Made by a program: the position numbers and the translations under genes
In this document: positions 26,154-36,183 of the stretch, piece by piece
How the letters are laid out: the number at the start of each line of letters is the position of its first letter
Numbering within the stretch: position 1 is the stretch's first letter
The notes under the pieces: generated by a model
Told to the model about the DNA's origin: nothing
The model's input: only the letters and a program-made list of their open reading frames with translations
Databases searched by the model: none
Source of the DNA: Streptomyces zingiberis
Lineage (GTDB): Bacteria; Actinomycetota; Actinomycetes; Streptomycetales; Streptomycetaceae
Length of the DNA: 64,000 bases
Direction: 5' to 3'
Assembly (NCBI RefSeq): GCF_012034935.1
Contig: NZ_JAATEN010000004.1
Coordinates: 124,001 to 188,000, forward strand

Positions 26154-26199
26154 CCACCCCCCCCGGTGACGGCCCGCACGGAGCCCGCAGGAATGAAGA

Positions 26200-26240
26200 G
26201 GGGCGGCCCCGGCACGGAACTCCCGTGCCGGGGCCGCCCC
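26200..26240 (+). terminator. Strong terminator after the sugar-oxidation operon
   Basis: 18-bp perfect stem (26200-26217 with 26223-26240) around the 5-nt loop aactc, 46 bp after the stop. Confidence 0.8.
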
Positions 26241-26338
26241 GTGCCGTCCTCGTCCGCCCCCGCGCGCGGCGCACCACCGCCGTGGCCGGTTCCCGCCGGT
26301 CCGGGACGGCCCGGGAGGCCGGTGGAGGTGAGGGAGCG

Positions 26339-28321
26339 GTGACGGGGGCTGCGCGAGCGCCCGGGAACAGGGGATCATGGAGCGTGTCCACCCCGCCGAA
26401 CCTCCCAGCGCCCGAGCCGGACGACCCCACCGGCCGTCAACCCGCCGGTCCGCGACCACAGATGGTGGTCTGCGGCGACGACGCGCTGGCGCACCGTCTC
26501 GCCGCCGAGCTCTCCGGCATGTACCGGGAACCCGTCACCCTCGTCCTCCCGCCCGCCCGCGGGCGCTCCGGCCACACCCCGGCCGGTATCCCGGGCCGCC
26601 GCGAACCCGTCGCCCCCGTCCGCGTCCTGGAGGCCCGCACCGTCGACGACGACGTGCTCACCGAGGCCGGGGTGGGCACGGCGCAGGCCCTGGCCCTGGT
26701 CCACGACGACGACGAGGTCAACATCCACGCCGCCCTCCGCGCCCGCCGGCTCAACCCCCGGCTGCGGCTGGTCATCCGGCTCTACAACCGCAAACTCGGC
26801 CGCCACCTGGAGGAACTGCTCGACCGGTCGGTGGAGATCCAGGCGCCCGACCTCGACGCCCGCGCCATCGACGCCTCCACCACCGTCCTCTCCGACGCCG
26901 ACACCGCAGCGCCCGCCCTCGCCGCCGCCGCGCTCATCGGCACCAGCAAGGTCGTCCACGCCGACGGGCTGATCCTGCGCGCCGCCGAACGCGGCCCGGA
27001 GGCCGGCGGCGGGGCCGCGGGCGGACCGCCGTCGCTGTGCACCCTCGCCCTGCTCTCCTCCGACGACAGCCCCGACGCGGGCGAGGGCTCCGAGGCCAGC
27101 GGCGCCCGCGGCCCGCTGCTCCTCCCCGACGACGAACTGACGGCCGACTCCACCGCGCGCGGCCGGGTGGTGCTGGAGGCCGTCGGCCACGAGGGCCCGC
27201 CGCCCCCGCCCCGGCTGGGCCGCACCGCGCCGCTGTCCACGCTCTTCTCCCGCCGGGTACGCGTGGCCCTGCTGGGGCTGGTGTCGGCCGTCGCCGCGCT
27301 GACCCTCGCCTCCGTCTGGCTCACCGGGGACGGCGCGCTGCACTCCGCCTATCTTTCGCTGCTCGACCTCATCGCCATCAACGAGCCCGCGCTGGAGGAC
27401 GAACCCGCCCGCCAGATCCTCCAGCTCCTCTCCGGCCTGGTGGGGCTGCTCCTGCTGCCGGTCCTGGTGGCGGCCGTCCTGGAGGGGTTCGGCAGCTTCC
27501 GCTCCGCCAGCAGCCTGCGCCGGCCACCGCGCGGGCTCTCCGGCCACGTGGTCCTCCTCGGCCTGGGCAAGATCGGCACCCGGGTGCTGACCCAGCTCCA
27601 CGCGCGGGGCATACCCGTGGTCTGCGTGGAGCAGGACCCCGAGGCCCGGGGCGTGGCCGTGGCCCGCTCCTACCGGGTCCCGACCGTGATCGGCGACGTC
27701 ACCGAGGAGGGCGTGCTGGAGGCCGCCAAGGTGCACCGGTCCACCGCCCTGCTGGCCCTCACCAGCTCCGACTCCATCAACCTGGAGGCCGTCCTCTACG
27801 CCCGCGGGGTCGCCGGCCGGCTGCGGACGGTGCTGCGCCTGTACGACGACCGGTTCGCCGCCGCCGTCTACCGCACCCTGCGCGACTCCCACCCCGAGGC
27901 CGTCACCCGCAGCCGCAGCGTCACCTCCCTGGCGGCACCGGCCTTCGCCGGGGCGATGATGGGCCGTCAGGTGCTCGGCGCCATCCCCGTCGAGCGGCGG
28001 GTGCTGCTCTTCGCCGCCGTGGACGTGGAGGGCTGCGAGGCGCTGGAGGGCCGCACGGTGGCGGAGGCGTTCCGCCCCGGCTCCTGGCGGGTGATCGCCG
28101 TGGACGTGGCCGCCTCCGACGACCGGGCGCCCGATCTGACGGGCCTGGTGCCCCGCCAGGGCTCCGCCGGGGAACGGGAGCTGCTCTGGCAGCCGCACCC
28201 GGGGTACGTGCTGCTGACCGGCGACCGGGTCGTGCTGGCCGCCACCCGGCAGGGGCTCGCCGAACTCCTCGGGCGGCAGCCGCGGGCCGGGGCGGGGGAG
28301 CCGGAACCGGCCGGCCGCTGA
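26339..28321 (+). CDS. RCK/TrkA-N double-domain membrane protein (channel-like)
   Basis: 660 residues. A first NAD-binding RCK-like domain covers about 25-215 (MVVCGDDALAHRLAAEL, ALVHDDDEVNIHAALRARRL). Two membrane segments follow at about 305-330 (VALLGLVSAVAALTLASVWL) and 360-385 (LLSGLVGLLLLPVLVAAVLE). A second classical TrkA-N domain begins at about 400 (GHVVLLGLGKIGTRVL, CVEQDPEARGVAVA). The architecture resembles actinobacterial K+-channel-like NAD-binding proteins. The loop between the helices (SAYLSLLDLIAINEPALE) lacks a TxGYG filter, so K+ selectivity is doubtful. GTG 26339 is preferred because GGAGGTG lies 8 nt upstream; GTG 26384 is an alternative. Confidence 0.8.
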   Translation: MTGAARAPGNRGSWSVSTPPNLPAPEPDDPTGRQPAGPRPQMVVCGDDALAHRLAAELSGMYREPVTLVLPPARGRSGHTPAGIPGRREPVAPVRVLEARTVDDDVLTEAGVGTAQALALVHDDDEVNIHAALRARRLNPRLRLVIRLYNRKLGRHLEELLDRSVEIQAPDLDARAIDASTTVLSDADTAAPALAAAALIGTSKVVHADGLILRAAERGPEAGGGAAGGPPSLCTLALLSSDDSPDAGEGSEASGARGPLLLPDDELTADSTARGRVVLEAVGHEGPPPPPRLGRTAPLSTLFSRRVRVALLGLVSAVAALTLASVWLTGDGALHSAYLSLLDLIAINEPALEDEPARQILQLLSGLVGLLLLPVLVAAVLEGFGSFRSASSLRRPPRGLSGHVVLLGLGKIGTRVLTQLHARGIPVVCVEQDPEARGVAVARSYRVPTVIGDVTEEGVLEAAKVHRSTALLALTSSDSINLEAVLYARGVAGRLRTVLRLYDDRFAAAVYRTLRDSHPEAVTRSRSVTSLAAPAFAGAMMGRQVLGAIPVERRVLLFAAVDVEGCEALEGRTVAEAFRPGSWRVIAVDVAASDDRAPDLTGLVPRQGSAGERELLWQPHPGYVLLTGDRVVLAATRQGLAELLGRQPRAGAGEPEPAGR

Positions 28322-28423
28322 GCGCGCCGGGCGCCGGGCCCGCCGGGAGTGCGGCCCTCTTCGGTTCGGCCCGGCCCCGGACGGCTCGCGGGTGACGCCC
28401 CGGCCCGTCCCGGCGCCTCCGCC

Positions 28424-28490
28424 CCGCAACGGCGAGGGCCCGTCCGCACCCCGCCGGAGCGGTGGTGCGGACGGGCCCTCGCCGTTGCGG
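28424..28490. terminator. Very strong bidirectional terminator
   Basis: 27-bp perfect stem (28424-28450 with 28464-28490) around a 13-nt loop that can itself fold. It sits between the convergent RCK-protein and symporter genes. Confidence 0.85.
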
Positions 28491-28512
28491 GCGGTCCCGC
28501 GGGACCTCCGGG

Positions 28513-30060
28513 TCAGACCTTGGCGGCCGGCTCGGGGGTGTCCGGCTCCCCGGAGTCAGGGGAGTTGACGCGTCCTTCGCGGACCAGACGGAGGAAGGAG
28601 GAGAGCTCCCGCTTGACGATCGGGGCCAGGAAGTAGAGGCCGATGATGTTCATGACGGCCGCGAGGAAGAGCATCGCGTCGGCCATGTTCATCAGGGCGC
28701 CGAGGGTCAGCAGCGAACCCGCGGCGACCGTGACGCTGAACAGCACCTTGTAGATGTTCTCGCTGGTGCTGCTGCGGCCGAAGAGGTAGGTCCAGCACTT
28801 CAGGCCGTAGTAGCTCCAGGTGATGATCGTGGAGAAGGCGAAGAGCAGCACCGCGACCGTGAGGACGTAGGGGAACCACGGGAGGACGGTCTCGAAGGCG
28901 TCCGAGGTGAGCGTGACACCGTCACCCGGGCCCTCGCCGGCCGCCGCCGCGTCCCGGGCGGCCTCCCAGCTCGGGGTGGAGGCGATGACGATGGTCAGCG
29001 CGGTCATGGTGCAGATCACGACGGTGTCGATGAACGGCTCCAGCAGGGCCACCAGGCCCTCGGTGACCGGGTGCCGGGTCTTCACCGCGGAGTGCGCGAT
29101 CGGGGCCGAGCCGATGCCCGCCTCGTTGGAGAACGCCGCCCGCTGGAAGCCGATGATCAGCACGCCGATCACACCGCCGGCGACACCCTCGGGGTTGAAC
29201 GCCCCGTCGATGATGGTGGCCACGGCGTCCGGGAGGGCTGTGATGTTGACGCCGATGACGATGAGACAGGCGGTGACGTAGATACCCGCCATCGCGGGGA
29301 CCAGCCGGCTGGTGACGTTGGCGATGGAGCGGATTCCACCGAGCAGGACCAGGGCGACCAGCGTGGCCAGCAGCACACCGAAGATGAGGGCGCCGAGGGA
29401 GTTGCCGAAGATGCCGTCCTCGCCGCCGGTGACCGAGCGGAGCTGGGTGAAGCTCTGGTTGGCCTGGAAGAGGTTGCCACCGAAGAAGGTGAAGAAGAGC
29501 AGGGAGACCGCCACACCGACGGCGAGCACCTTGCCGACGCCGGCCATGCCACGCTCGGCGAGGCCCTTGCGCAGGTAGTGCATGGGACCGCCGGAGACGG
29601 TGCCGTCCTCGTGGACGTCACGGTACTTCACACCCAGCGTGCACTCGACGAACTTCGTCGCCATACCGAGCAGACCGCAGAGGATCATCCAGAAGGTCGC
29701 GCCCGGGCCGCCGATGGTGACCGCGACGGCCACACCGGCGATGTTGCCCAGACCGACCGTGCCGGAGACCGCGGCGGTGAGGGCCTGGAAGTGGTTCACC
29801 TCACCGGGGTCGTTCTTGTCCTCGTACTTGCCGCGGACCAGGTCGACGGCGAGCTTGGTCCGCCGGGCCTGGACGAAGCCGAAATAGATGGAGAAGACGA
29901 TGCCCGCGATGACCAGCCAGCCCACGATCCAGGGGAAGGGGGTGGGGAAGATCCCGAAGTCGGTCTCGTAGAAGACCCACTTGCCCAGGAAGTCGGAGAC
30001 GGGGTTGAAGAACCCGTTGACGGATTCCTCGATCGTCGAGGTGAATGAATCGCTTGCCAT
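28513..30060 (-). CDS. Alanine/sodium symporter, AGCS family
   Basis: 515 residues, about eleven membrane helices. Family signatures: TAAVSGTVGLGNIAGVAVA and GFQRAAFSNEAGIGSAPIAH, followed by HPVTEG. It imports alanine or glycine with Na+ across the cytoplasmic membrane. ATG 30060 starts a typical N-terminus (MASDSFTSTIEESV); a GAGG lies about 8 nt upstream. The message ends at a 27-bp hairpin. It stands alone, with a 430-bp gap to the catalase gene that holds its promoter (less GC-rich around 30090-30330) and the catalase terminator. Confidence 0.93.
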   Translation of the reverse strand: MASDSFTSTIEESVNGFFNPVSDFLGKWVFYETDFGIFPTPFPWIVGWLVIAGIVFSIYFGFVQARRTKLAVDLVRGKYEDKNDPGEVNHFQALTAAVSGTVGLGNIAGVAVAVTIGGPGATFWMILCGLLGMATKFVECTLGVKYRDVHEDGTVSGGPMHYLRKGLAERGMAGVGKVLAVGVAVSLLFFTFFGGNLFQANQSFTQLRSVTGGEDGIFGNSLGALIFGVLLATLVALVLLGGIRSIANVTSRLVPAMAGIYVTACLIVIGVNITALPDAVATIIDGAFNPEGVAGGVIGVLIIGFQRAAFSNEAGIGSAPIAHSAVKTRHPVTEGLVALLEPFIDTVVICTMTALTIVIASTPSWEAARDAAAAGEGPGDGVTLTSDAFETVLPWFPYVLTVAVLLFAFSTIITWSYYGLKCWTYLFGRSSTSENIYKVLFSVTVAAGSLLTLGALMNMADAMLFLAAVMNIIGLYFLAPIVKRELSSFLRLVREGRVNSPDSGEPDTPEPAAKV

Positions 30061-30374
30061 GAAGGAAACCTCGGGCTGGTGTGGAGCTGAGGACGAGGAC
30101 GCGCCTCCCTGTGGTCGAAGGGAGTGCGCTGATACGACAGATTGGGAGTTCCTACCACGGAGAGCAACCACCATGGTGTGATGTGGGTCACTCCAGTTGC
30201 CCCCTATGGTCGTTTTATTCCTCCATCGCCGGACAAAATTCCAGGACGGTTTCGCTATACAGCAATGCCGGACCGGTGAGCGGGGCGAAATCGAGCACGG
30301 AACGTTACGGGATCGAAATGCGATCCGGAATGCGGCGGTGCTCCTTGCGGTGCTCCTTGCGGCGGGCACGCGCA

Positions 30375-30398
30375 AGGGCCGGGCCCGAAGGCCCGGCC
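30375..30398 (-). terminator. Terminator downstream of the catalase gene
   Basis: 10-bp perfect stem GGGCCGGGCC with GGCCCGGCCC around a CGAA tetraloop, about 100 bp past the catalase stop. Confidence 0.6.
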
Positions 30399-30496
30399 CC
30401 TCGTCCGGCCGCCGCGCCGCTGCGGGAGCGGCGCGGCGGGAGAGCGGTCCCGGCCCGCTGGGAAGGGTTCCCGGAGCCAGGACGCGGGTCAGCGGG

Positions 30497-32164
<1,668 letters not shown>

Positions 32165-32562
32165 GGTGCTGGGCTCCTTCTTCGCCGTCTGAACTCGGTC
32201 AGCGCGCCGCTCCCGTCAGGGCGGGCGGTTGACTGCGCCTACCCCGGCGGGTGGGGGCCTAACGGGAGAACGGGGCGGAAGCGCTGATTCCGGCGGGCCG
32301 GCGGGCCGGTCCTCCGGGCGGTTCGGAGCGCTCGCAGGGAGAAGAGCGGCGGCGGAGCGGGAGGGGCCGCCCCCGGGAGCCGGGGGCGCGGCAGGGCGGC
32401 GCGGACGGCGGGAGGCGCTGTTCCTGCTGTGGGGACCGCCGGGCGTCCTCCGGCCGGAGAGCGGGCCGGCCCCGGGCGCCGCCGGACGGTGCCGGCGGGC
32501 GCGTGACCGTACGGGCGGGGGTGCGGCCTCCGCGCGGTGGCGCGACCGGACCTCCCTGGGGG
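32165..32562. other. Catalase promoter gap
   Basis: 398 bp between the catalase start and the tatA stop. It must contain the catalase promoter. Long open frames here are Arg/Gly-rich shadows; no further feature could be supported. Confidence 0.4.
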
Positions 32563-32811
32563 TCAGACGGAGCCGTCCTCCCGGTGGTGCGTCCCGCGGG
32601 CGGCGTCGCCGCGCGGCTCGGGCGTGGCCCGGATGATCCGGGGCTCGGGCCCGGCGCCGTCCCGTTCCCCCTCCTCCTTCATGGCCCGCCGCTCGCTCTT
32701 CAGGATGCGGGCCGCCTTCCCGGCGGACCGGGTCAGCTCCGGGAGCTTCTTGGCGCCGAGGACGACGATGACGACGATGAGCAGGACGGCGAGCTCGCTG
32801 AGACCGAACAT
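32563..32811 (-). CDS. tatA: Sec-independent translocase subunit TatA
   Basis: 82 residues. The N-terminal membrane helix (LAVLLIVVIVVLGAKKLPEL) with the FG hinge at MFGLSEL and the Lys-rich amphipathic helix RSAGKAARILKSERRAMKEE are standard TatA/TatE features; the rest is a charged tail. TatA forms the pore element of the twin-arginine pathway with TatB and TatC, which are not in this window. ATG 32811 has CGGAGGAA about 12 nt upstream. It may be a second tatA copy. The laccase in this window is a likely Tat substrate. Confidence 0.9.
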   Translation of the reverse strand: MFGLSELAVLLIVVIVVLGAKKLPELTRSAGKAARILKSERRAMKEEGERDGAGPEPRIIRATPEPRGDAARGTHHREDGSV

Positions 32812-32872
32812 CGGCGAGGGGTTCCTCCGGGTAGCGGGGGGTGCGGACGCCCGCGGCGCGGGACCCTCGGAA

Positions 32873-32888
32873 TCTACAGCACTGTAGA
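32873..32888. promoter_or_regulatory. Inverted repeat TCTACAG-CA-CTGTAGA before tatA
   Basis: 7-bp perfect arms with a 2-bp centre, 62 bp upstream of the tatA start in an unusually AT-rich spot. It resembles the TACA/TGTA arms of BlaI/CopY-type operators, though the spacing differs, so the regulator is uncertain. Confidence 0.45.
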
Positions 32889-33134
32889 CAACTGGGACAG
32901 AGGGCCGGGCGGCCCCGCCACGTCCGCGCCCCACCGGGACTGGGGCGCACGGCGCCGGCGCGGCCGGGACACCGGGATCGGCGGCCTCCGCACCCCGGAC
33001 CGTGCCGCCCCGGACCGCGACCGGCCCCGGCCGGTGAGCCGGGGAGCGCGGCCCGGCGGGTGCCGGGGACGGCCGGTGCGTAGCCCCGGCGGCCGGCCGC
33101 ACGGCGAAGCGCGGGGGTGTGTGGCCGCGCGCCC

Positions 33135-33154
33135 GGCGCGTGACGTCACGCGCC
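33135..33154. promoter_or_regulatory. Perfect 20-bp palindrome upstream of SSADH gene
   Basis: GGCGCGTGACGTCACGCGCC, with a TGACGTCA core, lies 147 bp before the dehydrogenase start. It is a good candidate operator for a dimeric regulator. Confidence 0.45.
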
Positions 33155-33301
33155 CCGCGCCCGGAAGCCGTCACTCCACCGCCCGCCCGGTGGTGGAGTA
33201 AGCGGGGCAGACGGGGTACCAGCGTCACAGGCCACCGGCCGGCCCCCGGTCCGGTGGGCCACCAGCCGCGTACCACCGCGCACCGAGGAGGAGACACCGC
33301 C

Positions 33302-34726
33302 ATGGCCATCGCCACCGTCAACCCGGCCACCGGGGAGACGCTGAAGACCTTCGACCCCCTGGGCGACGCGGAGCTGGAGGAGCGTATCGAACGGGCGCGC
33401 CGCGCCTACCACACGCACCGCACCACCGGCTTCGGCCGCCGCGCCGACCTGCTGTGCCGCGCCGCCGACCTGCTGGAGGAGGAGCGCGAGGACATCGCCC
33501 GGACGATGACCACGGAGATGGGGAAGACCCTCACCGCCTCCCGCGCCGAGGTCGCCAAGTGCGTCAAGGCGATGCGCTGGTACGCGCGGAACGCCGAAGG
33601 GCTGCTGGCCGACGAGGAGCCGGCCGCCCCCGACGTGGAGGACTCCGGCGCCAACCGGGCGTTCGTCCGCTACCGCCCGCTGGGCGTGATCCTCGCCGTC
33701 ATGCCGTGGAACTTCCCGCTGTGGCAGGTGATCCGCTTCGCCGCGCCCGCGCTGATGGCAGGCAACGTCGGACTCCTCAAGCACGCCTCCAACGTCCCCC
33801 AGACCGCGCTCTACCTGGAGGACCTCTTCCACCGCGCGGGCTACCCGAACGGGTGCTTCCAGACGCTGCTGATCGGCTCCGGGGCCGTCGAGCGGATCCT
33901 GCGTGACCCGCGGGTGGCCGCCGCGACCCTCACCGGCAGCGAGCCGGCCGGCCGCGCGGTGGCCTCGGTCGCCGGGGACGAGGTGAAGAGGACGGTGCTG
34001 GAACTGGGCGGCAGCGATCCGTTCGTCGTCATGTCCTCCGCCGACGTGGAGAAGGCCGCCGCGACCGCCGTGACCGCGCGGGTCCAGAACAACGGCCAGT
34101 CCTGCATCGCGGCCAAGCGCTTCATCGTGCACACCGACGTCTATGACGCGTTCTGCTCCCGCTTCACCGAGGCCATGGCGGCCCTGACCGTCGGCGACCC
34201 GATGGCCGAATCCACGGACGTGGGGCCGCTCTCCAGTGAGCGGGGCCGCGCCGACCTGGAGGAGCTGGTGGAGGACGCCCGGGTGCGCGGCGCCGACGTG
34301 CTCTGCGGCGGGCGGCGGCCCGAGGGGCTGCCCGACGGCTGGTACTACGAGCCGACGGTGCTGGCCCATGTCACCCCCGAGATGCGGATCCACCACGAGG
34401 AGGCGTTCGGCCCCGTCGCGTCCCTCTACCGGGTCTCCGGGGTGGACCAGGCGATCGAGGTCGCCAACGACACACCGTTCGGGCTGAGTTCGAATGTGTG
34501 GACGCGGAGCCCGGAGGAGCAGCGTCGTTTCGTCCGCGACCTGGAGGCGGGCGCCGTCTACGTCAACGGCATGACCGCCTCGCACCCCGCCCTGCCCTTC
34601 GGCGGGATCAAGCGTTCCGGCTACGGGCGTGAACTGGCCGGGCACGGCATCCGCGAGTTCTGCAACGCCACGACCGTCTGGTTCGGGCCGTCGCACGCCG
34701 AGCCGGGGCCCGTCGGCGGCGACTGA
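33302..34726 (+). CDS. Succinate-semialdehyde dehydrogenase (Sad/YneI-type)
   Basis: 474 residues, full-length aldehyde dehydrogenase. Motifs: VMPWNFPLWQVIRF, TGSEPAGRAV, the general-base Glu in VLELGGSDPF, the nucleophile Cys in NNGQSCIAAKRF, and EEAFGPVASLY. The sequence pattern (INPATGE-like start, LWQVIR, GGSDPF, ending EFCN-TTVW) matches E. coli Sad/YneI. That points to NAD(P)-dependent oxidation of succinic semialdehyde to succinate, the end of 4-aminobutyrate breakdown. ATG 33302 follows AGGAGGAG. It stands alone; no GABA transaminase is next to it. Confidence 0.92.
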   Translation: MAIATVNPATGETLKTFDPLGDAELEERIERARRAYHTHRTTGFGRRADLLCRAADLLEEEREDIARTMTTEMGKTLTASRAEVAKCVKAMRWYARNAEGLLADEEPAAPDVEDSGANRAFVRYRPLGVILAVMPWNFPLWQVIRFAAPALMAGNVGLLKHASNVPQTALYLEDLFHRAGYPNGCFQTLLIGSGAVERILRDPRVAAATLTGSEPAGRAVASVAGDEVKRTVLELGGSDPFVVMSSADVEKAAATAVTARVQNNGQSCIAAKRFIVHTDVYDAFCSRFTEAMAALTVGDPMAESTDVGPLSSERGRADLEELVEDARVRGADVLCGGRRPEGLPDGWYYEPTVLAHVTPEMRIHHEEAFGPVASLYRVSGVDQAIEVANDTPFGLSSNVWTRSPEEQRRFVRDLEAGAVYVNGMTASHPALPFGGIKRSGYGRELAGHGIREFCNATTVWFGPSHAEPGPVGGD

Positions 34727-34969
34727 GCCGGCCGGCCGGCCGGTGCCGTTGCCGGCCGCCGCGCGGCCCGTGCCCCCGACAGGTCCAGGGCCGCGTCCCC
34801 CGTCACGACCGTGTCCCCGTTCATGTCCCCCGTCCCCCGTCCCCGTCCACCAGGACGGGGACACCCCGGTCCGGAGGGGCACCGGCCGGGTACGCGTTCC
34901 CCCGTCCCCTCCGGCGGGCGCCGCCCCGGGCGGCCCCCGCCGGACCTGGACCACACCACTGGAGAGCTG

Positions 34970-35254
34970 ATGACGAGTCCGCATCCCGACCCCGTCCCGC
35001 CGGCCCCGACGCCCACCCCGGGCCCCGGGCCGAACCCCGTCCCCGACCCGCTGCCCCCGGCCCCTACGCCCCCGCCGGAGCCCGGGCCAGGGCCGGGCCC
35101 GGGCCCGCGGCCGGGGCCCGGGCCGAACCCGGGACCCACGCCCGTCCCCGAACCGGACCCGGTCCCCCCGGTGCCGCCCGGCCCCAGCCACCCGGAGCCG
35201 GGGCCCGAACCACAGCCCGGTCCCAGCCCGGTCGGCGGAACGGCGGGGAACTGA
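34970..35254 (+). CDS. Small extremely proline-rich protein
   Basis: 94 residues, close to half proline, built from PxP, PGPGPNP and PEPGPGP units with almost no hydrophobic residues. ATG 34970 has GGAGAG directly upstream, slightly close. The stop is 3 bp before the ATG of the TIGR03086 gene, so the two look translationally linked. It probably forms an extended, disordered polyproline chain. Because the DNA is simple GC-rich sequence, accidental openness cannot be excluded. Confidence 0.45.
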   Translation: MTSPHPDPVPPAPTPTPGPGPNPVPDPLPPAPTPPPEPGPGPGPGPRPGPGPNPGPTPVPEPDPVPPVPPGPSHPEPGPEPQPGPSPVGGTAGN

Positions 35255-35257
35255 ACC

Positions 35258-35821
35258 ATGGATCTGCTCGATGCCTTCGACAACGCCTGGCTGGAGTTCG
35301 ACCGCCGGGTGCACCGCGTCGGAGCCGAACAGTGGGACGAGCCCACGCCCTGCGCCGACTGGACGGTGCGCGATCTGGTGAACCACCTGACCGCCGAGCA
35401 CCTGTGGGCGCCCTGGCTGCTGCGCGGCGCCACCCTCGCCGAGGTCGGCGACCGCTTCGAGGGGGATGTCCTCGGGGACGACCCCGTCGCCGCCTGGGAA
35501 CGGGCCGCCGCCGAGTCGCACGACGCCTTCCACCGGCCGGGCGCCCTGGAGGGCCGGGTGCACACCAGCGGCGGGCCGTCCCCCACCACCGAGTACGGCT
35601 GGCAGATGACCACCGACCTGGCCGTACACGCCTGGGACCTGGCCCGGGGCATCGGCGACGACGACACCCTGGACGAGGAACTCGCCGGCGAACTCCACGA
35701 GCGCACCGCGCCCCTCGCCGACTCCCTCCAGGGCTCGGGGCTGTTCGCGGCACCCGTGTCCGTACCCGGGACCGCGCGGGCGCAGGACCGGCTGGTCGGG
35801 CTGCTCGGCCGCGAGCCCTGA
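35258..35821 (+). CDS. TIGR03086-family metal-binding protein (DinB/mycothiol-dependent superfamily)
   Basis: 187 residues. It has the four-helix N-terminal pattern of maleylpyruvate-isomerase/DinB-like proteins: PTPCADWTVRDLVNHLTAEHLW and MTTDLAVHAWDLARGIG, whose histidines form the expected metal site. Many actinobacterial members are thought to use mycothiol, as S-transferases or isomerases. The actual reaction is unknown. ATG 35258 has GGGGAA upstream and lies 3 bp after the proline-rich gene. Confidence 0.85.
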   Translation: MDLLDAFDNAWLEFDRRVHRVGAEQWDEPTPCADWTVRDLVNHLTAEHLWAPWLLRGATLAEVGDRFEGDVLGDDPVAAWERAAAESHDAFHRPGALEGRVHTSGGPSPTTEYGWQMTTDLAVHAWDLARGIGDDDTLDEELAGELHERTAPLADSLQGSGLFAAPVSVPGTARAQDRLVGLLGREP

Positions 35822-36183
35822 CCCGCGCGGGCCGGGCGCGCGGGCTCTGACGGGCGCCTGGCCGGTCCCGCCGGGGCGCACCCGCAGGCCCGGGCGGCGA
35901 CGGCGGCCCGGCCCGGCGGGCGCGGTGCCGTGGGTGCGGTCGCGTCATCAGCGCCGGGCCAGGCTGGGGCTCCCGGCGGTCCACGGAAGGGGATCCCACG
36001 CCGCTCGGGTCTCCCCGGCGCTATTCCCGCCCGCGGTTCCACCGGCCGAACCTCCGCGCCGGCGGGGCCGCTCACCGGCGGGACGCCGCCCGGCCGCCCT
36101 CCCGTGCCCGGGCCGGTACGCGCCGGCGAGCGGACCGCCCGCCCGCACCGTGCCCGGTGGACGGCCCGGACGGACGGAGTCCG
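35822..36183. other. Intergenic gap between convergent genes
   Basis: 362 bp of GC-rich sequence between the TIGR03086 gene and the convergent carboxypeptidase gene. I see no gene, clear hairpin or repeat. Confidence 0.4.

Noticed and set aside
34727..34760. CCGG-rich stretch after the SSADH gene as a terminator
   Set aside because: It is a simple repeat of CCGG able to fold many ways; no single clear stem-loop.
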